From NCBI GenBank assembly GCA_002404895.1, contig DHKO01000024.1, positions 1 through 9,282 of the forward strand: a stretch of 9,282 bases of DNA, given 5' to 3'. A program made the translations under genes and the position numbers. The notes under the pieces are model-generated. The model did not search any database. It was not told the DNA's origin and was given only the letters and a program-made list of their open reading frames with translations. The DNA is from Treponema sp. UBA4692 (GTDB lineage Bacteria > Spirochaetota > Spirochaetia > Treponematales > Treponemataceae). This document shows, in pieces, positions 1-5,236 of this stretch (the first letter of the stretch is position 1; each line of letters begins with the position of its first letter).

Positions 1-1
1 T

Positions 2-61
2 CTTTTTAGGAAGAGACTGTTTCATAAAGCCCGACAACGCGAGTACCATGCAGCGTTATAA
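2..61 (+). CDS. Possible C-terminal tail of a gene entering from the left (partial)
   Basis: One frame is open from the window edge and ends in TAA at 59-61. It encodes 19 residues rich in Arg, Lys and His and ending in REYHAAL. The composition is protein-like, but the stretch is too short to assign to a family. If real, the gene converges on the MATE exporter gene that ends at 234. No clear intrinsic terminator hairpin follows, although a T9 tract lies at 81-89. This could equally be a chance open frame; the left flank is needed to decide. Confidence 0.3.
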   Translation, partial: LFRKRLFHKARQREYHAAL

Positions 62-90
62 GGCAACAGTGGGAATTATATTTTTTTTTG

Positions 91-216
91 ATGATAAAGA
101 CAATAAATTTTAAGATTTCAGACGAATTGTTAGAAAAAGCTAACAAAGACTGGACTCCAGCGGCTTTGATTTTCCGTTCCGAACGTCAAATTTATTCTAT
201 CATTCATAATTTTTGA
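91..216 (+). CDS. Doubtful small ORF, 41 codons
   Basis: An ATG at 91-93 opens a 41-residue frame ending in TGA at 214-216. The N-terminal part (INFKISDELLEKANK) has the strand-then-helix look of small ribbon-helix-helix proteins, but the rest does not continue such a fold. No Shine-Dalgarno precedes it; the ATG follows directly on a T9 tract plus G. A second short frame starts at the ATG at 48-50 and would join this one if the T tract lost one base. The product is not recognised. The stretch may be a decayed gene remnant or non-coding spacer, and its 145-167 segment could instead be a weak terminator for the opposing gene. Confidence 0.2.
   Translation: MIKTINFKISDELLEKANKDWTPAALIFRSERQIYSIIHNF
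145..167 (-). terminator. Weak candidate terminator hairpin downstream of the MATE gene
   Basis: The stretch has an interrupted inverted repeat. CTGG (150-153) pairs with CCAG (157-160) around a 3-nt loop, and an outer AAAG/CTTT pair (145-148 and 164-167) is separated by unpaired bases. On the minus strand the stem is followed by GTTAGCTTTTT, a loose T-run. It lies about 65 nt beyond the MATE stop codon. The stem is short and bulged, so the call is weak. Confidence 0.22.
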
Positions 217-233
217 TTCTTAATCTTAATCCG

Positions 234-1643
234 TCATCTAAAATCCGACTTTTTGACTTTTCTAAGAACTGCGGCAAGAACGCAAAGAAGAACGACAAAA
301 GTGACTCCCCAGCTCAGAGGATAAGAGACAAAAATGCTCTGGTAAAAGTGGAAGCGCGGAATCTGGTAAAAAAACGCGAGATAAAGAATTCTCAGCCCGC
401 ACGCGCCCACAAGCGTAATCAGCATTGGAGTCATCGAGTAGCCTAGCCCGCGCAAAGTGTTGGCGGTGCAGTCCATCATTCCGCAAAGGTAATAAGTAGC
501 AGCAATCATGAACATTCTCGAGCGCGCGGCAGCTATAACCTCCTGGTTTTTCGAGAAGATGCTGAAAACCTGCTGGCCGAACAAAATCACAAGCGAGCCT
601 AAAACGCCGCCGATTACGATAACGCAGGCAAGAGAGCGAAGATAGACTTTTCCGATTCTGTCAAATTTCTTTGCGCCGCGGTTCTGGCTTACAAAAGTCA
701 AGACTCCTTGGGCAAAGCCGTTCATTGAAGTGTAGATAAAGCCCTCCACGCTCTGGCTCGCGCTGTTTCCCGCGACAACAACCGCGCCGTATGCGTTAGC
801 CGAAGACTGAATAATAACGTTTGAAAAGCTGAAAATCATTCCCTGAACGCCTGCCGGAACTCCGATTTTAAGGATTTTAAATAAAATATCTTTATAAATC
901 CGAAGTTTCCTAAATTCAAGCCTGAAGCAGTCATTTTCTCTCATCAAAAGAAAAGTCACGCAGACTGCGCTGAAAGTCTGGCTGACAACAGTCGCAAGCG
1001 AGACTCCGGCAACTCCGAAATCAAAGAAAATCACGAACACAAGATTCAAAATCACGTTTATTATTCCAGCTGCAAAAAGAATGTACAGAGGCCGCCGTGT
1101 GTCGCCTTTCGCGCGCAAAAGCGAAGCCCCGAAATTGTAAATCACAGTCGGGATAATTCCGCCGAAGTAAATGCGAAGATAGAGAACAGAAAGCGGAAGA
1201 ACGTCCTCAGGAGAACCCATCAAAATGAGAATCTGCGGAGAGAAAATCACGCCTGCAAAAGTAAGGATAATTCCGCCGATTGCGCTGAGGCAATAAGAAG
1301 TTTGTACAGTTCTTTCAACGCCCGAATTGTCTCCAGCCCCGAAAAATCCTGCGGCAACAACATTCGCGCCCACGGTCAGGCCTATAAAAAGATTAACAAG
1401 GAGATTTATAAGAGGAGCGGTGGAGCCGACTGCGGCAAGCGCGTTGCTTCCAACGTACCGGCCGACAACAATCACATCGGCAGCGTTGAACAGAAGCTGT
1501 AAAAGCGAGCTTAAAATCAGCGGAACAGAAAAGACAAGCAGCTTTGAAAAAATCGGGCCTGCCGTCATATCAATCTGGTGGGATTTTTGCTTAGATTCAG
1601 CAGTCTCAGATTTCAAAAGATTAGTTTTTAGCTTGCTAGACAT
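234..1643 (-). CDS. MATE-family multidrug/cation antiporter
   Basis: The 469-residue integral membrane protein has the length and twelve-helix hydrophobic pattern of MATE exporters, which exchange Na+ or H+ for organic cations, drugs or metabolites across the inner membrane. Recognisable family segments are a first helix with PLILSSLLQLLFNAAD (about residues 41-56, including the conserved Asp) followed by VIVVGRYVG, and a mid-protein RAKGDTRRPLYI loop before a helix with NVILNLVFVIFF. Substrate cannot be read from the sequence. No Shine-Dalgarno precedes the ATG at 1643; instead TAGAAT ends 8 nt upstream, so the transcript may be leaderless. A Met at residue 26 (1568), immediately before the usual MATE start motif, is an alternative start, also without a Shine-Dalgarno. 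A 149-bp gap with a REP-like palindrome separates the gene from the upstream operon, suggesting separate transcription. Confidence 0.93.
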   Translation of the reverse strand: MSSKLKTNLLKSETAESKQKSHQIDMTAGPIFSKLLVFSVPLILSSLLQLLFNAADVIVVGRYVGSNALAAVGSTAPLINLLVNLFIGLTVGANVVAAGFFGAGDNSGVERTVQTSYCLSAIGGIILTFAGVIFSPQILILMGSPEDVLPLSVLYLRIYFGGIIPTVIYNFGASLLRAKGDTRRPLYILFAAGIINVILNLVFVIFFDFGVAGVSLATVVSQTFSAVCVTFLLMRENDCFRLEFRKLRIYKDILFKILKIGVPAGVQGMIFSFSNVIIQSSANAYGAVVVAGNSASQSVEGFIYTSMNGFAQGVLTFVSQNRGAKKFDRIGKVYLRSLACVIVIGGVLGSLVILFGQQVFSIFSKNQEVIAAARSRMFMIAATYYLCGMMDCTANTLRGLGYSMTPMLITLVGACGLRILYLAFFYQIPRFHFYQSIFVSYPLSWGVTFVVLLCVLAAVLRKVKKSDFR

Positions 1644-1651
1644 AGAAAATA

Positions 1652-1680
1652 ATTCTAGCGACTTTTCGGGGAAAATTTAA
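1652..1680 (-). promoter_or_regulatory. Candidate promoter of the MATE gene, leaderless spacing
   Basis: On the minus strand TTAAAT (1680-1675) and TAGAAT (1657-1652) are separated by exactly 17 nt, and TAGAAT ends 8 nt before the ATG at 1643. Transcription would then begin at or within a base or two of the start codon. The -35 matches the consensus at only three positions, and the region is AT-rich, so chance is possible. The absence of a Shine-Dalgarno supports the reading. Confidence 0.4.
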
Positions 1681-1698
1681 CATAAATTTTACAAAAAC

Positions 1699-1763
1699 GC
1701 CGTCATTGAGAGGAACGCGACAACGAAAGCGTGCGGTAAAAAACACGAATTCAGCATGACGGC
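1699..1763. repeat. REP/MITE-like palindromic intergenic element
   Basis: Perfect 8-bp inverted arms GCCGTCAT (1699-1706) and ATGACGGC (1756-1763) enclose 49 bp that contains further small stems, for example CGTG/CACG at 1730-1733 and 1744-1747. The arms continue as CGTCATTGAGAGGAACG on one strand and CGTCATGCTGAATTCG on the other. These resemble widely dispersed bacterial intergenic repeats that start CGTCATTGCGAGG or CGTCATGCTGAA. It fills most of the gap between the four-gene operon and the MATE gene. It could limit read-through or stabilise the 3' end of the operon mRNA. Copy number cannot be judged from this window. Confidence 0.6.
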
Positions 1764-1792
1764 ATAAGCAAAAGCCGGCACAACAAGTTAAT

Positions 1793-2317
1793 CTAAAGGA
1801 AAAGGACGCGCGGGAAAATAAAATGCAGAACGCCCGCCGCAATGCAGAAGATTCCAAGATATTTTCTGCCGTCAACAAAGAGCTTTTCAAGGACTTCGGG
1901 CAGAGAAAGCGCGAGCGTTGACTTGTTCTTGTACCATTCAAGCAGGATGCTGATTCCGCCGGCGATTCCCGCAAGAGACGGAATCAAGTCGCCGACAACA
2001 GGAACGTCGTACTGAATCGGGGAAAGAAGCTTCATCAAGCCTGTCAGAACCATCAAAATTCCAAGCACGAGGCGGAAAGAAGAGTCCTCAAGGAACGGAA
2101 TTTCAAGATTTCTTGATTTCTTGCCGTTTTCGTTCTTGGTCCCATTTGTTTCAGAGCTTTTTTCATCTGAATCGCTTCCATTATTGTTGTCATCTGAAAA
2201 AATATCGCCTGAAAAATCCGAAGAAGCCGAATCCAAAGAATCTTCCTTAGAGCCGTAAAGAAAAACCAGCCCGGCTATGATATTCAGCAAAACTGAAAGA
2301 AAATAAAACTGAAGCAC
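1793..2317 (-). CDS. Four-pass membrane protein of unknown function (GTG start)
   Basis: The product has 174 residues and no family I recognise. Hydrophobic segments lie at about residues 3-21, 81-100, 107-128 and 152-170. Between the first and second is a soluble linker (about 22-75) dominated by Ser, Asp, Asn, Glu and Gly, which looks disordered. The start is taken as GTG at 2317 because AAAGGAG precedes it with 6-7 nt spacing. The frame is open further upstream to a TTG at 2350, but that has no ribosome-binding site. It is the last of four minus-strand genes, 58 nt after the gene ending at 2376, and is followed by a palindromic element. Membrane location is well supported; any role is unknown. 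Confidence 0.8.
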   Translation of the reverse strand: MLQFYFLSVLLNIIAGLVFLYGSKEDSLDSASSDFSGDIFSDDNNNGSDSDEKSSETNGTKNENGKKSRNLEIPFLEDSSFRLVLGILMVLTGLMKLLSPIQYDVPVVGDLIPSLAGIAGGISILLEWYKNKSTLALSLPEVLEKLFVDGRKYLGIFCIAAGVLHFIFPRVLFL

Positions 2318-2375
2318 AAAAATCTCCTTTTCGCAGTCTTTGCAAAGCAAGAAAATCAGAGCAAAAACAAAGCTC

Positions 2376-2963
2376 CTAATGCTTTTCGACGCGGCACGAG
2401 AGCCTTTTTTCCTCGTCGCCGATTTTCACGTCAGCTGCGACATTAAATATATCATAATCGGTAAAAGTTGTCCGCAAAAACATCTCCTCGCCTTTATATA
2501 TTTCGTCGAGATTTTTAGAAAAAAGCTGCTGGTTGTCCGCATCGTAAGCGTAAAAAACCGCCGAGACCTTGCAAGGAGACTCAAAATTCTGCCTGTGCTT
2601 TTTTGAAGGCTGCTCAAGCTTCAGGCTTGTGTAGATTGTGTCCTCAACCGAAAAAGCCGAGAGAGAAGAAGGAACGCCGTTTATCAGCGACTCGCTTTTT
2701 GAAGGCCCGAAAAACCCGAGAAAAAAAACGGCCGCGACCGCCACAACAAGCACAAAAAACATCATTCTGTTGCCTTTTGTTGAAAGCAGCGCGCGGAAAA
2801 GCCCCCGCTTCGTTGTCAAAAGCTCGCCAGAGTAATATTTCTGGACAAGCTCAGGCGCGTTTTTCAGCCTTTCCTCGCGGCTGTAGTGAAAAACAAGCTT
2901 TTCTTCATCGCTCTCGTCGCCAGGCCGGCTTGCCTGACCTTCTTTTATTCCGCTGAAATCCAT
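2376..2963 (-). CDS. Single-pass membrane protein of unknown function
   Basis: The 195-residue product has a charged cytosolic-looking N-terminal region (about 1-60, with an acidic patch and the helix-prone EERLKNAPELVQKYYSGELL segment), one strongly hydrophobic helix (about 67-86) and a C-terminal domain of about 105 residues. The last part alternates strand-like hydrophobic stretches (TIYTSLKLE, VSAVFYAY, ADVKIG) and is probably an extracytoplasmic beta-rich domain. Lys and Arg before the helix fit an N-in topology. The ATG at 2963 is preceded by GGGAGAG at good spacing. The gene lies 60 nt after the lipoprotein stop and belongs to the same putative operon. No family is recognised; it may be restricted to treponemes. 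Confidence 0.82.
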   Translation of the reverse strand: MDFSGIKEGQASRPGDESDEEKLVFHYSREERLKNAPELVQKYYSGELLTTKRGLFRALLSTKGNRMMFFVLVVAVAAVFFLGFFGPSKSESLINGVPSSLSAFSVEDTIYTSLKLEQPSKKHRQNFESPCKVSAVFYAYDADNQQLFSKNLDEIYKGEEMFLRTTFTDYDIFNVAADVKIGDEEKRLSCRVEKH

Positions 2964-2974
2964 TTTCTCTCCCG

Positions 2975-3018
2975 CATCAAAATCTAAAATCTCTTTAATT
3001 TATCTTATCATCAAAATC
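2975..3018. repeat. 10-bp direct repeat in an intergenic gap
   Basis: CATCAAAATC occurs at 2975-2984 and again at 3009-3018, a period of 34 bp, between the lipoprotein gene and the single-pass membrane protein gene. The rest of the gap is A/T-rich. The period is close to three helical turns, so paired protein-binding sites are conceivable, but two short copies in AT-rich DNA may be chance. Confidence 0.3.
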
Positions 3019-3023
3019 CGAAA

Positions 3024-4304
3024 CTAATTGTTCAAAAATGACGACAGAAGAGAATCAGTGCGCCACCAGACAACATCCGCGGCTTCTTTTTTCACAAAAA
3101 GCCCTGAGATAATTCCGTTTCCGCTGAGAGAAAGCGTGTAGTAAAGAATTTTCGAGTGGTCAACTGAAAGGCTACGCTTCACGACTCTCTGGCCGTCCGG
3201 CTGAACCATCTGCACAAGGAATCCGTTCTCGTCTGGAATTATGAAAAAGAACCAGCCGTTTTCCGTGACGCCCATAAAATTATATGGAAGATTATAGACT
3301 TCCTTAGCCATATTTTCTGTGATTACATACTCGTAGGACGGAATTTCAAGCGGCTCCTCGTATTTTCCGCTAGGCACATCGAGAGGATAAAGCATCGTTT
3401 TTTCGTAATCGACTCCAGACTGGACTTTTAAAGCCTCGTCAAGCGACGCAATGTAATAGTCAACTTTTATGTAAAGCCTGTAATTTTCAGAATCAGGAAC
3501 GATATTTCCTATGGAAAGATATTCTGGAGCTTCGGTCTTCTCATCGTGGGCAAGTTTCGGCACAGTCGAATTTGAGACAAGAACATTATAGAGAAGAAAT
3601 CCGCTCGTGTTGAACCAGTAAACGGAAGAGCCGTCGCTTGTAGTGCAGACAACAACAAGCTCGTCCTTTTTTGTCGTGTAGATTTTCTTGATGAATGGAA
3701 ACGGAGTTCCGCCAGGCCCCTGCTGCCCGATGTAGTCGATGAATTGTCCGTTGTTGTCAAAGCGGAGAACAACGTTTTTCAAAACATTCTTGTTCTGAGA
3801 GTCCATCTCCTGACGCTCAGAAGGCAAAGTGTCAGCCGCATAGATGAATTTCCGCGCGTCAACAGTAACAGGACCCAAAGTATTGAAAGGATACGAGACA
3901 GCCTTTTTTGTGGAATTCTGCTGGCCGGAATTCCGGGACGCATCCCGGGACATATCCTGACGGCTTCCGATAGAAGAAGACTTCTCCGCAAATTTCACGT
4001 CTTTTGTGACTTCGTCGTTGTAGAAAAGGCTTAAAAGGTCGCCGTAAGAGTTTAGCTCGAGAATCTTCTTTGACTCGCCGTTCGCAATGTAGAAAAAACC
4101 GTCGCGCATTTCCATAAACGTGCTGACAGTTCCAGTTCCGGCAAGGTCGAACAAGTTAAGCTCGTCCTCAAAATTCCCGTAGTCCAAAGAAAAAAGCCGA
4201 TTCTCATTCAGCGAATGAACAAGACTCGACTTTCCGCAAGATGATAAAAGAAAACAAGTTAAAATAAAAGCAAAAAATCCTGCCAATCCAAATTCTTTTT
4301 TCAT
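3024..4304 (-). CDS. Propeller-like lipoprotein
   Basis: The 426-residue product starts MKKEFGLAG and has a hydrophobic stretch ending in a lipobox LSSC (Cys23, followed by Gly), so it should be exported, lipidated and membrane-anchored. The mature part contains repeated strand-rich units of the kind seen in NHL or six-bladed propellers: DGFFYIANGESKKILELN, TVDARKFIYAADT, VVLRFDNNGQFIDYIG, DELVVVCTTSDG with SVYWFNTSGFLLYN, and a late block GWFFFIIPDENGFLVQMV. A polar insertion (about residues 102-135) is low in hydrophobics. It may belong to the spirochaetal lipoprotein family named after Leptospira LIC_12708; that is recollection, not a search. ATG at 4304 is chosen because an upstream TTG (4322) has no ribosome-binding site and lies beside a -10-like sequence. 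Substrate and partners are unknown. Confidence 0.85.
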   Translation of the reverse strand: MKKEFGLAGFFAFILTCFLLSSCGKSSLVHSLNENRLFSLDYGNFEDELNLFDLAGTGTVSTFMEMRDGFFYIANGESKKILELNSYGDLLSLFYNDEVTKDVKFAEKSSSIGSRQDMSRDASRNSGQQNSTKKAVSYPFNTLGPVTVDARKFIYAADTLPSERQEMDSQNKNVLKNVVLRFDNNGQFIDYIGQQGPGGTPFPFIKKIYTTKKDELVVVCTTSDGSSVYWFNTSGFLLYNVLVSNSTVPKLAHDEKTEAPEYLSIGNIVPDSENYRLYIKVDYYIASLDEALKVQSGVDYEKTMLYPLDVPSGKYEEPLEIPSYEYVITENMAKEVYNLPYNFMGVTENGWFFFIIPDENGFLVQMVQPDGQRVVKRSLSVDHSKILYYTLSLSGNGIISGLFVKKEAADVVWWRTDSLLSSFLNN

Positions 4305-4313
4305 AGATTTAAG

Positions 4314-4342
4314 ATAATACAAAAAAAGAAGAAAACAGGAAA
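4314..4342 (-). promoter_or_regulatory. Candidate internal promoter of the lipoprotein gene, leaderless spacing
   Basis: On the minus strand TTTCCT (4342-4337) and TATTAT (4319-4314) are 17 nt apart, and TATTAT ends 9 nt before the ATG at 4304. No Shine-Dalgarno precedes that ATG; the gap is pyrimidine-rich. The same TTTCCT-17-(-10) layout is seen before the gene at 5237. The -35 is a poor match to consensus, so this remains tentative. If real, the gene can be expressed apart from the upstream HTH-EIIA gene. Confidence 0.35.
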
Positions 4343-4351
4343 CAGGAGATT

Positions 4352-5002
4352 TTAGTCAGAAGTCAAAATCTCGTAAGCCTGAGCCGCGTCCCTGCAGTTC
4401 AAAAGCGAGTCGCGAACTTCCTTATTCTTGAGCTTTGAAGAAAAATAGCTCAAAGTCTGGAGATAATAAGAATGTTGATTGTAAGCCGCCGCAATCATAA
4501 TCAGGAGGCGTACAGGCATATCGTCAATTGACTGGAAATCAATCAGGTCGTTCTTGCAGATTCCGACAGCCATGACCAAGTCCGTAACAGACGCAAGGCG
4601 CACATGAGGAATCGCGATTCCGCGTCCGATTGCAGTTGACATAAGCTCCTCGCGCTTCAAGATTTCCTCGACAAGCTCTTTTTCATTTTTAATCTGCGGA
4701 GCTGTCGCAAGATTCTGGGCAAGCTCCACAATCGCGTCATGCTTTGTCGAGTGGTTTATAAAAATAATCCGGTCAGGAGAAAGAATATCTTTTGCAGAGA
4801 CAGCCTGCTTTGGAGCTGCGGACTTCTGCGATGAAGAAAGACGCTCGTTCACCCATTTTTCAATTTCCGACTTCTTGAAACGCCATACAGTTCCGATTTT
4901 TCCGGCTGGAATTTCGCCTTTCTGCGCCCAGTCATAAACTGTTCTTTCTGAAACTCTCAAATACTTTGCAACTTCTTCAATAGTAAGAATATCGTCTTCC
5001 AC
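4352..5002 (-). CDS. Excisionase-type HTH fused to PTS EIIA (PtsN-like) regulator
   Basis: The 216-residue protein has two domains. Residues 6-51 form a HTH_17/excisionase-type DNA-binding unit (LTIEEVAKYLRVSERTVYDW, then GTVWRFKKSEIEKWV). Residues 72-213 are a PTS EIIA type-2 domain of the PtsN/fructose class, with the phosphorylation-site motif STAIGRGIAIPH and the phospho-accepting His at 133. A Ser/Ala/Gln-rich linker (about 56-70) joins them. EIIA of this class receives phosphate from HPr. Treponemes are known to keep EI, HPr, HPr kinase and PtsN homologues while often lacking sugar permeases, which suggests a regulatory role. The fusion suggests phosphorylation-dependent transcription control, which is inference. 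The start is GTG at 5002 with GGGAG 8 nt upstream. It heads a four-gene operon of envelope proteins and is divergent from the gene at 5237, both possible targets. Confidence 0.93.
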   Translation of the reverse strand: MEDDILTIEEVAKYLRVSERTVYDWAQKGEIPAGKIGTVWRFKKSEIEKWVNERLSSSQKSAAPKQAVSAKDILSPDRIIFINHSTKHDAIVELAQNLATAPQIKNEKELVEEILKREELMSTAIGRGIAIPHVRLASVTDLVMAVGICKNDLIDFQSIDDMPVRLLIMIAAAYNQHSYYLQTLSYFSSKLKNKEVRDSLLNCRDAAQAYEILTSD

Positions 5003-5010
5003 TTTTTACG

Positions 5011-5015
5011 CTCCC
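5011..5015 (-). promoter_or_regulatory. Shine-Dalgarno fixing the GTG start of the HTH-EIIA gene
   Basis: GGGAG on the minus strand lies 8 nt before the GTG at 5002. There is no competing ATG nearby, so this site decides the non-ATG start. Confidence 0.65.
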
Positions 5016-5032
5016 ATATCTTATGTTGAAAT

Positions 5033-5061
5033 ATTTTGCAAACTTTACTATCCTTTGTCAA
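5033..5061 (-). promoter_or_regulatory. Sigma-70-type promoter of the HTH-EIIA operon
   Basis: A perfect TTGACA (5061-5056) is followed after exactly 17 nt by CAAAAT (5038-5033), which matches TATAAT at four of six positions. The predicted start near 5026 gives a leader of about 24 nt containing the GGGAG site. An 8-bp palindrome AAATATTT (5029-5036) overlaps the -10 and could be an operator, but it may simply reflect AT-richness. Confidence 0.6.
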
Positions 5062-5105
5062 GCAATGTGAATTTGATTCATAATTTCCGTTATATTGCAT
5101 TTTAT
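5062..5105. other. AT-rich core of the divergent control region
   Basis: The stretch between the -35 of the HTH-EIIA promoter and the plus-strand extended -10 is A/T-rich with no open frame. It contains TTGATTCATAA and TTATATTGCAT motifs but no strong inverted repeat. It is the natural place for a regulator that serves both directions, such as the HTH-EIIA protein itself; no specific operator can be named. Confidence 0.35.
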
Positions 5106-5114
5106 TGTTATAAT
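5106..5114 (+). promoter_or_regulatory. Candidate extended -10 promoter on the plus strand
   Basis: TGTTATAAT is a perfect extended -10 (TG, one base, TATAAT). No good -35 sits 16-18 nt upstream, as expected when an extended -10 is used. Transcription would start near 5121. It would serve the gene at 5237 through a leader of about 115 nt, or an upstream in-frame ATG at 5159 that has no Shine-Dalgarno. The site is divergent from the HTH-EIIA promoter and only about 45 bp from its -35. Confidence 0.4.
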
Positions 5115-5200
5115 TTTAGAAAAAAGCGAACTGAAAAGAATCCACTTGCAATGCCGCAATGAGCGCGGAGAATCAAGGACGGCGCGCGGATTCAATCCTA

Positions 5201-5229
5201 TTTCCTAGTTTTCAGTTTTTTTCTATAAT
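5201..5229 (+). promoter_or_regulatory. Candidate proximal promoter of the propeller gene, leaderless spacing
   Basis: TTTCCT (5201-5206) and a perfect TATAAT (5224-5229) are 17 nt apart. TATAAT ends 7 nt before the ATG at 5237, so the predicted transcription start coincides with the A of the start codon. No Shine-Dalgarno is present. The -35 is weak. Confidence 0.45.
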
Positions 5230-5236
5230 ATTTTTT

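Noticed and set aside
29..62. Integron attC-like hairpin (GCCCGACAACGC with GCGTTATAAGGC)
   Set aside because: The ends pair only imperfectly, and neither matches the attC core GTTRRRY or RYYYAAC. The 34-bp length is too short and no integrase or cassettes are visible.
1327..1680. 117-codon plus-strand open frame opposite the MATE gene
   Set aside because: It is antisense to a strongly supported membrane transporter gene, is rich in Ala, Pro, Thr and Arg as expected of a shadow frame, and has no ribosome-binding site.
1636..1974. 112-codon minus-strand frame spanning the REP-like gap
   Set aside because: It overlaps the 3' end of the four-pass protein gene in another frame and runs through the palindromic element; Ser, Arg and Cys excess suggests non-coding.
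2603..2956. 117-codon plus-strand open frame opposite the single-pass protein gene
   Set aside because: Its composition (runs of Arg, Lys, Pro, Ala) is typical of the complement of a coding strand, and the minus-strand gene has a good start site and a clear membrane helix.
5159..5236. Upstream extension of the propeller protein from the ATG at 5159
   Set aside because: There is no Shine-Dalgarno, the 26 added residues are unlike a signal or anchor start, and the ATG at 5237 gives a typical positively charged N-terminus before the helix.
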